The position numbers were made by a program, and so were the translations under genes. From Pantoea sp. BAV 3049 (GTDB lineage Bacteria > Pseudomonadota > Gammaproteobacteria > Enterobacterales > Enterobacteriaceae): DNA of 64,000 bases. The DNA lies in contig NZ_WHOY01000031.1 in assembly GCF_009765445.1 (NCBI RefSeq), positions 2,649,683-2,713,682 on the forward strand. Reading direction: 5' to 3'. Shown here in pieces: positions 8,878 to 18,462 of this stretch (position 1 is the stretch's first letter; each line of letters begins with the position of its first letter). The notes under the pieces are model-generated. The model was not told where the DNA came from and searched no databases. It saw only the letters and a list, made by a program, of their open reading frames with translations.

Positions 8878-9771
8878 TTAACGCACCCGGCCTTTGCTGT
8901 AATGTTTTTCTATGCGGGTCTGTACCGCGCTGAGCAGCGTGGTGGCGACCAGATACCAGATGCAGGCAACAATCAATAAAGGGATATTTTCGTAAGTTCT
9001 TGAATAGATCGCCTGCGCGGAATAGAGCAGGTCCGACAGGGAGATCACGCTGACCAGCGAAGTGGTTTTCAGCATACCGATAATCTGATTCCCGGTTGGC
9101 GGAATGATAAACGGCACCGCCTGCGGCAGGGTGACCCGCTTCAGGTACTGGTTTTTACGCATACCCAGCGCCCTCGCCGCTTCCTGCTGGCCGTCATCCA
9201 CCGAAGAGATCCCGGCGCGAATAATCTCGGCCATATACGCGGACTCATTCAGCCCCAGCCCCAAAATCGCCGCGGTCCATGGTGTGATCAGGTCATTCAT
9301 GCTGCCAGACCACAGCGAGAAGACGCCGGGAATGCCGATGTTCACCGTCGGATAGAGCGCGGCCAGGTTGTACCAGAAGATCAGCTGAACCAGCACCGGC
9401 GTGCCGCGAAAGAACCAGATCCAGCCGCCGCTAAAGCCCACCAGCAGCGGATTGGATGACAGCCGCATCACGGCGATCAGCACACCCAGCACAATGGCCA
9501 GCGCCATAATCACCAGCGTCAGCCAGCTGGTGGTTAGCAGCCCGCTGAGGATGGTCGGCGAAAACAGGTATTTGCCAACCGTCGCCCAGCCAAAGTTTTC
9601 GTTGGTGATCATCGATTCGGCCACCAGACCGATCAGCGCGGCGATCACCAAAGCGGAGATCCAGCGTCCGTAATAGCGCGAAGGAACCACTTTCACATCA
9701 TCGTGCGGCCACGGGTTCTCTCTGGTGGCTCTCAGTCTGCTGTCCTGCAGCGCCTGCTGGTTATCGGTCAT
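8878..9771 (-). CDS. ABC transporter permease, polar amino acid type
   Basis: An inner-membrane permease of the HisMQ/GlnP family, 297 residues. Several hydrophobic segments are visible, starting with one near residue 40. The EAA loop is EAARALGMRKNQYLKRV (about residue 215), followed by TLPQAVPFIIPP. Start 9771 is preferred (AAGAG upstream); an ATG at 9795 would add eight residues. Only one permease gene is present, so it would act as a homodimer with the ATPase at 9883 and the binding protein at 13091. It is separated from the ATPase gene by 110 bp containing a perfect 20-bp palindrome, so it may head a second transcription unit. Confidence 0.87.
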   Translation of the reverse strand: MTDNQQALQDSRLRATRENPWPHDDVKVVPSRYYGRWISALVIAALIGLVAESMITNENFGWATVGKYLFSPTILSGLLTTSWLTLVIMALAIVLGVLIAVMRLSSNPLLVGFSGGWIWFFRGTPVLVQLIFWYNLAALYPTVNIGIPGVFSLWSGSMNDLITPWTAAILGLGLNESAYMAEIIRAGISSVDDGQQEAARALGMRKNQYLKRVTLPQAVPFIIPPTGNQIIGMLKTTSLVSVISLSDLLYSAQAIYSRTYENIPLLIVACIWYLVATTLLSAVQTRIEKHYSKGRVR

Positions 9772-9819
9772 GGCGATTCTCTTTTCGTTACGCATGGTGG
9801 ATCCGTACTGAAATTCGAA

Positions 9820-9839
9820 TTAATTAATCGATTAATTAA
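9820..9839. promoter_or_regulatory. Perfect 20-bp palindrome, putative operator
   Basis: TTAATTAATCGATTAATTAA is a perfect inverted repeat. It sits 48 bp upstream of the permease start, inside an otherwise leftward operon. The best-formed member of the palindrome set, it probably marks an internal regulated promoter for the permease-to-reductase genes. Confidence 0.6.
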
Positions 9840-9882
9840 CATTGCAGATAAGCGAAGTCAACGCCTTTACCCGCTTTCACGA

Positions 9883-10653
9883 TTACAAAATTCTGGTGAG
9901 GAAATCCCGCGTGCGCGGATGGGCTGGCGCACTGAATATTGCCTGCGGCGCCCCGGTCTCCACTATCGCGCCGTTGTCCATAAACGCCACTTTTGACGCC
10001 ACGTCGCGGGCAAAAGACATCTCATGAGTGACAATGACCATGGTCATGCCCTCTTCTGCCAGGCTGCGCATTACGTCCAGCACTTCACCCACCAGCTCGG
10101 GATCGAGAGCAGAAGTCGGCTCGTCGAACAGCATCAGCGTCGGCTTCATCGCCAGCGCCCGGGCAATCGCTACCCGCTGCTGCTGACCGCCCGACAGCGC
10201 CGAAGGGTAAGAGTGATAGCGGTGGCTCAGCCCGACGCGATCCAGCAGCGCCTCCGCTTCCTGGCGGGCCTGAGCTTTCGGGATCTTTTTCACCGTCACC
10301 GGCGCTTCCATCACGTTTTCCAGCGCGGTCATATGGCCAAACAGGTTAAAACGCTGAAACACCATGCCGATATGCATCCGCTTACGCGCCACTTCGGCCT
10401 CTTTCAGCTCGTATAAACGGTCACCTTCTCGCCGGTAGCCGACCATTTCGCCATCGACATACAGCGCCCCACCGTCAATCTTTTCCAGATGATTGATGCA
10501 GCGCAGAAAGGTCGATTTCCCCGAGCCGGAAGGCCCGATCAGACAAACCACTTCCCCCCTGCCAATAGTCAGGTCGACGCCCTTGAGGATCTCGACGCCG
10601 CTGAACGATTTCCGCACCTGATGGGCTTCCACCACCGTGCCTGCTGCTGTCAT
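9883..10653 (-). CDS. ABC transporter ATP-binding protein, amino acid type
   Basis: A 256-residue GlnQ/HisP-type ATPase: Walker [10 protein letters not shown] (about residue 42), Q-loop VFQRFNLF, signature LSGGQQQR (about 160), Walker B LMLFDEP, and an H-loop in IVTHEMSFA. It powers import together with the permease at 8878 and the periplasmic protein at 13091. The residues [15 protein letters not shown] near 75 form the insertion common in opine and basic amino acid importers (OccP/HisP type). AAGGGGAAAG precedes the ATG. It lies 18 bp downstream of the SDR gene. Confidence 0.9.
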   Translation of the reverse strand: MTAAGTVVEAHQVRKSFSGVEILKGVDLTIGRGEVVCLIGPSGSGKSTFLRCINHLEKIDGGALYVDGEMVGYRREGDRLYELKEAEVARKRMHIGMVFQRFNLFGHMTALENVMEAPVTVKKIPKAQARQEAEALLDRVGLSHRYHSYPSALSGGQQQRVAIARALAMKPTLMLFDEPTSALDPELVGEVLDVMRSLAEEGMTMVIVTHEMSFARDVASKVAFMDNGAIVETGAPQAIFSAPAHPRTRDFLTRIL

Positions 10654-10671
10654 CGCTTTCCCCTTTACTGG

Positions 10672-11433
10672 TTACTGCGTCATATACCAGGTACTGGCCC
10701 CGCCACCGTCGACCACCAGCATCTGTCCGGTAATGTAGCTGGCAGCCTCTGAGGCCAAAAAACAGACCGTCTGTGCAATCTCTTCCGGCGTGCCAGCCCG
10801 TTTTAACGGCAGGCGCGTCACCTCCTCAGCCAGCCCCGGCTCGTGCTGCTGCCAGCCGGAATCTGCCGGGCGGATCGGCCCCGGACTGACGCCGCAGACA
10901 CGAATGCCGAGCGGAGCCCATTCCAGTGCCATCTGTTGGGTCAGGTTCACAATCGCCGCCTTCGACGGGCCATAAGCGCCCGCACCGGGATAACAGCGAT
11001 GCGCAGAGGCTCCGGCAATGTTGACCACCACGCCGCCCGCCTTCATGCCTCTGACCACTTCGGTACTGACCACGAACGTGCCATTCAGATTGACGTTAAC
11101 CACCTTCTGCCACTGTTCGTCCGTCAGTGAAAGCAGCGGAGCCTGAGCGGTGGCACCTGCGTTATTGATCAACAACTGAATGCCGCCCAGTTCTTCGCTG
11201 ATCGCCTGTACGGCAGCGGTGACCTCCGTACGTAAAGTCATGTCTGCCAGCCAGAAACCGGCTTTCACTCCCTGTCCGCGCAGCAGATTCACGGCGTGCT
11301 CTGCCGCTTCGCTGTCCGACCTGACAAGTAATGCAATATTGACGCCATTGCTGGCGAGCGTTTGCGCAATAGCCAGCCCGACGCCTTTCGAGCCGCCGGT
11401 GATCAGCGCGGTTTTTCCCGTTAATCCGTGCAT
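10672..11433 (-). CDS. Short-chain dehydrogenase/reductase
   Basis: A 253-residue classical SDR. Cofactor motif TGGSKGVGLAIA (residues 12-23), NNAG (about 90), catalytic Ser in IAGASAHR and Tyr-x3-Lys in AYGPSKAA (about 153). The C-terminal half has PLKRAGTPEEIAQTVCFLAS and a VDGG ending. It overlaps the end of the flavoprotein gene by 13 bp, so translation is coupled. The likely role is oxidation or reduction of a hydroxyl/keto intermediate. Annotation as FabG would be too specific. Confidence 0.87.
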   Translation of the reverse strand: MHGLTGKTALITGGSKGVGLAIAQTLASNGVNIALLVRSDSEAAEHAVNLLRGQGVKAGFWLADMTLRTEVTAAVQAISEELGGIQLLINNAGATAQAPLLSLTDEQWQKVVNVNLNGTFVVSTEVVRGMKAGGVVVNIAGASAHRCYPGAGAYGPSKAAIVNLTQQMALEWAPLGIRVCGVSPGPIRPADSGWQQHEPGLAEEVTRLPLKRAGTPEEIAQTVCFLASEAASYITGQMLVVDGGGASTWYMTQ

Positions 11434-13091
11434 TGCTGCACCTCCGGATAGCGTTCAGTTTCCTGCATGACGCCCTGCGCCAGGGTGCGACCGCAAATGT
11501 AGCCCCAGGTCAGATTCGGCCCCAGGGTGGTGCCTGCCCCAACCGCGCGGGTGCCAATCGGATTGGCCATTCCCACGCCCGCACAGAACAACCCCTGAAT
11601 AATGTTTCCGTTACGGTGTCGCACCCGGCCATACTCATCCGTGCGCGGGCCGCCTTTGGTTGCCAGGAACGTCCGGTTAAACGGTATGGCGATAAACGGC
11701 CCGTTCTCAATCGGCAGCAGACCGCCGCGCAGCCGCTTATCGCTTTTGCCATGCGCCGACGAGAGATGACGCTGAAAATCAGTGTCTTCTCCCCGCAGGC
11801 AGAAACCGTTAAACCGGCTGACCGTTTCCTGCAATACCGCCTCAGGCAGATTAATCTCTGCTGCCAGCGCACTTAGCGAATGAGCCTTGCGCAGCCAGCC
11901 CGGTGTCCGCCAGGCGTAATAACGCAGCAGCGGAGAGCGGCTTAACAGACCGGCATCGGCAATCATCCAGGCCGGAAGATGAGCAGGCATTCCGCTCTCG
12001 TCCCGCGCATCCAGCGCCTCGCCAAGGTTAAATGTGAATTCGTTAACAAACCGCCTGCCGTGCCGGTTAACCAGAATGGCATTCGGTTCATACTGAAAGA
12101 ACACTGACAGGCCGTACGGCTCTCCCAGATAGCGGGCCGGGATACCGCCGCCGATATTGGCCTGATCCATATGCGCCAGCTTCGCGCCCACGTCCTCTGC
12201 CATGCGATGCCCATCGCCGCTGTTGCTCCGTGGACTGGCAATAAAATCCGTGCTGCCAGGAAAATGCTCCGTGCGCCGTTGTGCATCCCATTCGAACCCG
12301 CCACAGGCCAGCACCACACCCCGTGCAGCGGTAACATGCAGCAGCTTGCCGTGCTGGTTGAGCAATGCACCGCTAACCCGGCTATCGCCGCTGGTTAACA
12401 ACTTCTCCACCCGCGCATCGGTTTCAATCCGGCAGCCGAGCCTGCGGCAACCTTCCAGCAGGCCGGTGACCAGAGCTGCACCTTTGGTTCGCGTGCGGGT
12501 TAGTGCCCGCCAGGCCAGCTTTGGAGCCATCCGCAGGCTTTCCCGCAGCGGGTGATGCCAGATATCCAGCCCGATAGTTTCATGGTAGGTGTAGAGCTGC
12601 GGCAGCGGCGAAGGCCGTATTTTCCAGCTTTTTTCCGCCAGCACGCTGGCCCGCAGTGGCAATGGTGCCACCATCCTGCCCTGTTTTATTGCCCCGCCGA
12701 CGTTAGCCAGCGGATCGCCTTCAGATGTCAGTGCAAAACGCAGTGGCGTATGCTGTTCAACAAACTGCAGCATTTCACCAGCGCTGTCGGCAAATGCCTG
12801 CCACAGCGCAGATTCTGTCGCTTCCCACCCCTCGGGTGCGCTGCCTGTCAGATAGCGCATCACCTCCTGTGGTGAATCGGCAATCCCTGCCGCCCGTGCA
12901 TGATGATTGGCCGGAACCCAGGTAGCACCACCGGACATCGCGGTGGTGCCGCCCAGCCAGACGGACTTCTCAGCGATAATCACCGACAATCCTGCTGCCG
13001 CGCTGCGTAGTGCGGCACTTAATGCCGCACCACCAGAGCCAACAACCAGCACATCGCAGTGCAGCCTGTTGTCACCCGTCAGCTGAACCAT
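11421..13091 (-). CDS. FAD-dependent dehydrogenase, KstD/fumarate reductase-like
   Basis: A 556-residue flavoprotein of the FAD_binding_2 family. The dinucleotide motif VVGSGGAALSAAL lies at residues 16-28 and is followed by GGTTAMSGGATWVP. The C-terminal FAD segment is GLFCAGVGMANPIGTRAVGAG (about 510-530). Architecture is that of 3-ketosteroid delta-1-dehydrogenase-like oxidoreductases, which introduce a C=C bond next to a carbonyl. No signal peptide. Its start codon overlaps the stop of the binding-protein gene (TAATG), so it is the second gene of the operon. A steroid substrate is not implied by the neighbours. Confidence 0.8.
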   Translation of the reverse strand: MVQLTGDNRLHCDVLVVGSGGAALSAALRSAAAGLSVIIAEKSVWLGGTTAMSGGATWVPANHHARAAGIADSPQEVMRYLTGSAPEGWEATESALWQAFADSAGEMLQFVEQHTPLRFALTSEGDPLANVGGAIKQGRMVAPLPLRASVLAEKSWKIRPSPLPQLYTYHETIGLDIWHHPLRESLRMAPKLAWRALTRTRTKGAALVTGLLEGCRRLGCRIETDARVEKLLTSGDSRVSGALLNQHGKLLHVTAARGVVLACGGFEWDAQRRTEHFPGSTDFIASPRSNSGDGHRMAEDVGAKLAHMDQANIGGGIPARYLGEPYGLSVFFQYEPNAILVNRHGRRFVNEFTFNLGEALDARDESGMPAHLPAWMIADAGLLSRSPLLRYYAWRTPGWLRKAHSLSALAAEINLPEAVLQETVSRFNGFCLRGEDTDFQRHLSSAHGKSDKRLRGGLLPIENGPFIAIPFNRTFLATKGGPRTDEYGRVRHRNGNIIQGLFCAGVGMANPIGTRAVGAGTTLGPNLTWGYICGRTLAQGVMQETERYPEVQQCTD

Positions 13092-13981
13092 TACAGCGGG
13101 TCAGTACTGGTCAGGTTGATGCCTGGTTTTTCCAGTTTCATCGGGCCAAGGTTCCATTTGTCCATCACCCTGTCGTAGGTGCCGTTCTCTACCAGCACGG
13201 TCAGGGCTTTTTGCAGCACATCGGCCAGCTGTTTGTTCTCATGCGCGACCACGATGCCCAGGTAGTATTTCGGCATTAATGGCATGGTGACGGTGCGGAT
13301 TGGCTTCGGCGCTTTCTTCCTGATGTCATCCACCGAAGCGGCATCGTTGAGGACAAAATCAACGCGACCGGAATAGAGCGCCAGCAGCACCGCATCAGCG
13401 GAAGCCAGGGTCACTTTCTGGATATCCGGCTTGCCGTTTTTGATGCAGTAAGGTGAGTAGATTTCGTTAATGGCGTGCTCGAAGTCAGTCCCGGTCTGCA
13501 GGCCTACCTTCAGGCCACACAGCGTCAGCGGATCGTCTTTGATGTTTTTTTCCGTCGCAAGGGTGTACACCTCGCTGGTGGCGTAGGCGTAGTTTACAAA
13601 CGTCACCTGTTTTTCACGCTCCAGGCTGTCGGAGATACACTCCATCGCCACATCAAAACGACCGCTTTTCACGCCCGGGATCAACCCGGCAAAGTCGATT
13701 GAGACCGGTTTCACCGTCACGCCCAGCACCTGGCCCAGCGCGTCCCACAGATCCGGCTCAAAGCCGACCATGGTTTTGTTATCTTCAGCGAAGGATTCGC
13801 AGGGTGGATAGTGCGCATCGGTAACCAGATTGAGGGTTTTACTGCTGCGGATTTTTTCGGGTAACTGCGCGTGCAGTGCGGCATCCATCGCCAGCGGTTT
13901 ATCAGCCGCAAAGGAGTAGAGCGAAAAAGCGCCAAGGGAGCAGGCGGTGATGGCGCTTAATAACAGTGTTTTCATTCTCAT
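13091..13981 (-). CDS. ABC transporter periplasmic substrate-binding protein
   Basis: A 296-residue SBP_bac_3-type protein with a signal peptide (MRMKTLLLSAITACSL to about residue 25). It has the family segments LNLVTDAHYPPCESF, VGFEPDLWDALGQVLG and SIDFAGLIPGVKSGRFDVAM. It captures the ligand in the periplasm for the permease/ATPase at 8878-10653. The start is placed at 13981 (GGAG 8 nt upstream), 36 codons inside a longer frame. As first gene of the leftward operon it is preceded by the palindrome at 14126. The ligand is probably a polar amino acid derivative. Confidence 0.88.
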   Translation of the reverse strand: MRMKTLLLSAITACSLGAFSLYSFAADKPLAMDAALHAQLPEKIRSSKTLNLVTDAHYPPCESFAEDNKTMVGFEPDLWDALGQVLGVTVKPVSIDFAGLIPGVKSGRFDVAMECISDSLEREKQVTFVNYAYATSEVYTLATEKNIKDDPLTLCGLKVGLQTGTDFEHAINEIYSPYCIKNGKPDIQKVTLASADAVLLALYSGRVDFVLNDAASVDDIRKKAPKPIRTVTMPLMPKYYLGIVVAHENKQLADVLQKALTVLVENGTYDRVMDKWNLGPMKLEKPGINLTSTDPL

Positions 13982-14125
13982 GCTTTTAACTCCGGATAAG
14001 AAGGCGTGTCGCCTGTAGGCCCTGATGATAAAAAAAGCAATAAGCGAATCAGAACGTTGCCGGTCACACTGTCCGTACGTTCCTGCCAACAGAATTGCAA
14101 TGCCTGTGCCATTTTTTAAATAACT

Positions 14126-14137
14126 AATTAATTAATT
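14126..14137. promoter_or_regulatory. Putative operator upstream of the binding-protein operon
   Basis: Palindrome AATTAATTAATT in an AT-rich stretch 145 bp before the binding-protein start. It repeats the core of the sites at 279 and 9820. It could also affect the divergent treA, whose ATG is 255 bp away. Confidence 0.45.
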
Positions 14138-14391
14138 GCCTGACAAGGCTTTGCCTGCCATTGCGCGGCATTGCACAGAGAATGAGCGGTGAAATTATCA
14201 CCACAACGGTGCAAGGGGGATCATTTTCTGGTGCAGCCTCAGGCCAGTTTGATGCTGTTTTGCCTGACTTAAAAACCCTGACTGCTTCACATTTCCCGGC
14301 AGTACAGCGGACGGCAGTCGGAATCTCGTCTAAAGTTTGTTTCAGGGTCAATAACTTACGGATCACCGGATCCGGACATGGAGAACTACTA

Positions 14392-16062
14392 ATGCAGAGA
14401 GTCGAAAAACGTCAATGGAAAACCGTTGTGGCGCTGCCCTTACTGGTTGCCGCGTTGGCACAGGCCGGTTATGTCATGGCCGCCGAACCACAACAGCAGC
14501 ACATGCTGAGCGATGCGCCGCAGCCGCCTGATATCCGTTTAGGGCCTCTCTTCCATGCGGTACAGGCGGCAAAACTGTTCCCTGACCAGAAAACCTTTGC
14601 TGATGCCATTCCGAAAAGTAATCCCTCCTCCATTCTGGCTGACTGGCAGATGCAGAAGAAGCAGCGCAATTTCGATTTGCGTCATTTCGTTGACACCAAC
14701 TTCACCCTGCCTGCGGATGGCGAAAAATATGTGCCGCCAGCCGGGCAGAGCCTGCGGGAACACATCGATGGTCTGTGGCCGGTGCTGACGCGCTCAGCGA
14801 ACCAGGCTAACCAGTGGGATTCGCTGCTGCCGCTGCCGAAACCGTATGTCGTGCCGGGCGGCCGCTTCCGCGAGGTCTATTACTGGGACAGTTATTTTAC
14901 CATGCTGGGCCTGGCCGAGAGCGGCCACTGGGATCGCGTGCAGGATATGGTGGAGAACTTCGCCTCGCTGCTGGATAAATACGGCCATATCCCTAACGGT
15001 AACCGCAGCTACTATCTCAGCCGGTCCCAGCCGCCGTTCTTCAGCATGATGGTCGATCTGCTGGCGCAGCATGAGGGCGACAGCGCTTACAGTAACTATC
15101 TGCCTGAACTGCAAAAAGAGTACGATTACTGGATGGCGGATGCTGATAAGCTGAAACCGGGCGAAGCCAGCAAGCGCGTGGTGAAGCTGAAAGATGGCAC
15201 CCTGCTTAACCGCTACTGGAATGCACGCGACGTGCCGCGTACAGAATCTTATATGGATGACATCGCCACCGCGAAAGATGTCACTGAGCGTAATAAAGGA
15301 GAGCTGTATCGCGATCTGCGTGCCGGTGCGGCTTCAGGATGGGATTTCAGTTCGCGCTGGTTTGCCAAACCGGGCGACCTCTCCACCATTCAGACTACCA
15401 CTATTCTGCCGGTCGATCTGAACGCGCTAATGTTCCATCTTGAGCAGACTCTCGCCCATGCCAACAAGCTGGCGAAGAACGACGAGGCCAGCCAGCGTTT
15501 CGACGCGCTGGCGAAAAAGCGTCAGGATGCAATCAATCGCTATCAGTGGGATAGCAGGCAAGGCTGGTACGCCGACTATGACTGGCAGAAAGCCGCTGTA
15601 CGCCCGCAGCTGACCGCTGCCACCCTGTTCCCGCTCTACCTGAAAGTAGCGACGGAGGATAAAGCAGCCAAAACCGCGACGGCAGTGCAGAAACAGCTGG
15701 TGAAAGAAGGCGGTCTGGTCACCACCACCAATAACAACGGGCAACAGTGGGATGCGCCAAACGGCTGGGCACCGCTGCAGTGGGCAGCTGTCGAAGGGCT
15801 GAATAATTATGGCAAACAGGCGCTGGCAAAAGATATTGGCATGCGCTTCCTGAACAACGTGCAGACCACCTATGACAAACAACACAAGCTGGTGGAGAAA
15901 TACGTTGTTGAAGGTAAAGGCCTGGGCGGAGGTGGCGGCGGTGAATATCCACTGCAGGACGGATTCGGCTGGACCAACGGCGTCACGCTGAAACTGATGG
16001 ACCTCTACTGTCCGAAAGGGGTCACCTGTAATAACGTCGGTGATATCACCAAAGGTCAGTAA
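14392..16062 (+). CDS. treA: Periplasmic trehalase
   Basis: A 556-residue GH37 alpha,alpha-trehalase that splits trehalose to two glucose molecules in the periplasm. A signal peptide (about 35 residues, ending VMAAE) is followed by the catalytic barrel. Both family signatures are present: [14 protein letters not shown] (about residue 155) and [10 protein letters not shown] (about 452). A glycine-rich [16 protein letters not shown] segment lies near the C-terminus. The ATG at 14392 has GGAG upstream; an upstream extension to 14161 in the same frame has no support. In E. coli treA is next to ymgE; here a siderophore receptor gene lies between them. Confidence 0.95.
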   Translation: MQRVEKRQWKTVVALPLLVAALAQAGYVMAAEPQQQHMLSDAPQPPDIRLGPLFHAVQAAKLFPDQKTFADAIPKSNPSSILADWQMQKKQRNFDLRHFVDTNFTLPADGEKYVPPAGQSLREHIDGLWPVLTRSANQANQWDSLLPLPKPYVVPGGRFREVYYWDSYFTMLGLAESGHWDRVQDMVENFASLLDKYGHIPNGNRSYYLSRSQPPFFSMMVDLLAQHEGDSAYSNYLPELQKEYDYWMADADKLKPGEASKRVVKLKDGTLLNRYWNARDVPRTESYMDDIATAKDVTERNKGELYRDLRAGAASGWDFSSRWFAKPGDLSTIQTTTILPVDLNALMFHLEQTLAHANKLAKNDEASQRFDALAKKRQDAINRYQWDSRQGWYADYDWQKAAVRPQLTAATLFPLYLKVATEDKAAKTATAVQKQLVKEGGLVTTTNNNGQQWDAPNGWAPLQWAAVEGLNNYGKQALAKDIGMRFLNNVQTTYDKQHKLVEKYVVEGKGLGGGGGGEYPLQDGFGWTNGVTLKLMDLYCPKGVTCNNVGDITKGQ

Positions 16063-16171
16063 TCCTCCGGCGGCACTCCGGTGCCGCCCAAATTAGCCCG
16101 CCCTGATAATTCCCTTATCTTTCCAGGTGAATATATAAGCAAAATCAATGCTTGAAACACGTTAACGAAAA

Positions 16172-16197
16172 GATAATAATTCTCATTGAGATTATCA
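16172..16197. promoter_or_regulatory. Fur box upstream of siderophore receptor
   Basis: GATAATAATTCTCATT with a further inverted ATTATC at 16191-16196, so GATAAT and ATTATC face each other. It fits the Fur consensus GATAATGATAATCATTATC in overlapping registers. It lies about 95 bp before the receptor ATG, so iron repression is expected. Confidence 0.75.
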
Positions 16198-16290
16198 TAA
16201 ATCTTTACATTACCTCACTGCGCGTCTTTCAGCTGTTCCCCTGCGCAGGCGGATCTATTTTGCTCGCATTTATTTGTAAGGGATTTGACA

Positions 16291-18408
16291 ATGAGAATGG
16301 CTTTTACCCTGAAGCGTTCCGTTCTGCTTTGCGCCATCGCGCTTGCCACACCAGCCCTCTCCTTTGCCGCTGATACCCTGGTGGTAACCGCTCAACCAAC
16401 CGAAACGGCGACCACACCGACCATCGGTTACACTGCAAAAACCAGCAAAGGCGCGACCAAGACCGATCGTCCCCTGATTACTACCGCCCAGTCCGTCTCC
16501 GTGGTAACCCGCCAGCAGATGGAAGACCAGGGCGCTCTGGACGTAAACCAGGCGCTGAACTATACCGCCGGTGCCTTTACCAACTTTGCCGGTGCAGCCA
16601 GCCGTTACGATACCGTTTCACTGCGTGGCTTCCATGGTGGCGATGTCGACAATATCTTCCTCGACGGCCTGCGCCTGATGAGCGATCCGGGCAGTTACAA
16701 CGTGCTGCAGGTCGATCCGTGGTTCCTCGACCGCATCGACGTGATCAAAGGGCCTTCTTCTGCCCTGTATGGTCAGACCGTGCCTGGCGGGTTGGTGATG
16801 GAAACCTCCAAACGTCCGCAGTTCACCCAGGAGGGCCACTTCCGTGCTTCCACCGGGACCAACAGTACCAACAGCGCGGCTTTTGATTACACCAATGCGA
16901 TCAACGATCAGTGGGCGTTTCGCCTGACCGGCATCACCCGCAACAGCAACACGCAATATGACCACACCCGCGAAGAGAAATACGCTATCTCCCCTTCCCT
17001 GCTCTGGCAGCCGGACGAGGATACCTCTTTGCTGTTGCGCGCTTATCTGCAGAAAGATCCTTCAGGCGGTTACCACAGCGCGGTGCCGGGTGACGGCAGC
17101 ATTACCGAACACAACGGGCGCAAGCTGAGCACCGGCTTCTATGACGGCGACAGCTCGCTGGATCAGTTCAAGCGTAATGAGCAGATTTACAGCTATGAAT
17201 TCGCTCACCGCTTCAACGACACCTGGGCGTTCCGCTCAAACGCCAGCTACTCGCACTCAAACGTCGACCTCGATCAGGTCTATCAGATTGGCTGGGACAC
17301 CACTAACCCGGATCTGCTGAACCGCTACTACTCCGGCTCCCGTTCTTCACTGGATGCCTTCGCCCTGGATAATCAGCTGGAAGCGGACTTCGCCACCGGC
17401 GAGCTGGAGCATAAAGTCGTGCTGGGTGCGGAATACCATCAGTACAAAAATGACCTGAGCGATGCCAGCGGTTACGCTAACCAGCTGAACGCCCTGACCG
17501 GTGAAGCGATCGGCCCGCGTCAGAGCTACACCTTCTTTGATTCGCAGCGTCGCTACTACCAGACCGGGGTGTATCTGCAGGATGAGATGACGTGGCAGAA
17601 ATGGCATCTGGACGTATCCGGTCGTTATGACCGCATTGTTTCGCAGACAGATAACTATGATTTCGGTACCAAATATCGTCGTCAGGATGACCACGTCAGT
17701 GGCCGTGCCGCGCTGTTGTATGCCTTTGATAACGGCATTTCACCTTACGCCAGCTACAGTCAGGCGATCACCCCGCAGTCACTGTCCGGTGAAGACGGTA
17801 ATCTGCTGAAGCCAACCACCTCTGAGCAGTATGAAACGGGTGTGAAATACCAGCCGGTGGGTACTTCTGACATGTACTCCATCGCGCTGTACGATTTGAC
17901 GCAGAAAGATGTCGGCAACCGCGTGGTGGTGGGCTCTTACTACGAACCGGCCGGGAAAGTCCATTCACAGGGCGTGGAACTGGAAGCCCGCAACCAGCTG
18001 ACTCCGCGTCTGAGCACCATTGCTAACTACACGCTGAACCACGTGCGCTACAAAGATTCCGTGGACGGTAACGACGGCCACACGCCATACGTTACCCCGG
18101 ACTCCATGGCTTCGGCCTGGGCGAAATACCAGTTCGACTACGGGATCAGCGTCGGGGCTGGCGTGCGATACATCGGCAAACAGTGGGCGGATAATGAAAA
18201 CACTACTCGTCTGCCTTCTGTCACCCTGTTCGACGCCTCCGTGCGTGCCGACCTGGGTGCCTGGAATAGCAGCCTGAAAGGCGCGTTCGTGCAGGTTAAT
18301 GCCAACAATCTGACCGATCGTGATTACGTTTCTGCCTGCTACGGTACAGGCTACTGCTACTGGGGTGCTGAGCGTACAGTCATTGCCACTGTGGGTTATG
18401 ATTTCTGA
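16291..18408 (+). CDS. TonB-dependent hydroxamate siderophore receptor (FhuA/FoxA type)
   Basis: A 705-residue outer-membrane receptor: signal peptide to about residue 25 (LSFAADT), TonB box-like DTLVVTA, plug domain (about 45-160, with VSLRGF, DVIKGPSSALYGQ and PGGLVM) and a 22-strand barrel ending in YDF. The C-terminal YVSACYGTGYCYWGAERTV, with two cysteines, is typical of ferrichrome/ferrioxamine receptors. AAGGGA lies 7 nt before the ATG at 16291; an ATG at 16297 is an alternative. The Fur box supports iron regulation. No transport genes accompany it, so it would rely on a general Fhu system. The exact siderophore is uncertain. Confidence 0.88.
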   Translation: MRMAFTLKRSVLLCAIALATPALSFAADTLVVTAQPTETATTPTIGYTAKTSKGATKTDRPLITTAQSVSVVTRQQMEDQGALDVNQALNYTAGAFTNFAGAASRYDTVSLRGFHGGDVDNIFLDGLRLMSDPGSYNVLQVDPWFLDRIDVIKGPSSALYGQTVPGGLVMETSKRPQFTQEGHFRASTGTNSTNSAAFDYTNAINDQWAFRLTGITRNSNTQYDHTREEKYAISPSLLWQPDEDTSLLLRAYLQKDPSGGYHSAVPGDGSITEHNGRKLSTGFYDGDSSLDQFKRNEQIYSYEFAHRFNDTWAFRSNASYSHSNVDLDQVYQIGWDTTNPDLLNRYYSGSRSSLDAFALDNQLEADFATGELEHKVVLGAEYHQYKNDLSDASGYANQLNALTGEAIGPRQSYTFFDSQRRYYQTGVYLQDEMTWQKWHLDVSGRYDRIVSQTDNYDFGTKYRRQDDHVSGRAALLYAFDNGISPYASYSQAITPQSLSGEDGNLLKPTTSEQYETGVKYQPVGTSDMYSIALYDLTQKDVGNRVVVGSYYEPAGKVHSQGVELEARNQLTPRLSTIANYTLNHVRYKDSVDGNDGHTPYVTPDSMASAWAKYQFDYGISVGAGVRYIGKQWADNENTTRLPSVTLFDASVRADLGAWNSSLKGAFVQVNANNLTDRDYVSACYGTGYCYWGAERTVIATVGYDF

Positions 18409-18421
18409 TCTTCAGACGTAA

Positions 18422-18447
18422 AAAAGGGAGGCAATTGCCTCCCTTTT
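18422..18447. terminator. Bidirectional rho-independent terminator
   Basis: Stem AAAAGGGAGGC / GCCTCCCTTTT with an AATT loop. It ends the siderophore receptor gene on the plus strand and ymgE on the minus strand. Confidence 0.9.
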
Positions 18448-18462
18448 CTTATTTCGGGTTCG

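Noticed and set aside
298-14100. Reading region 1 as a siderophore or antibiotic biosynthesis cluster
   Set aside because: There is no NRPS, PKS, carrier protein or export gene; importer plus oxygenases and reductases point to uptake and breakdown.
14161-14391. In-frame upstream extension of treA to 14161
   Set aside because: The ATG at 14392 begins a proper signal peptide and has a GGAG site; the extension would hide the signal peptide behind 77 unlike residues.
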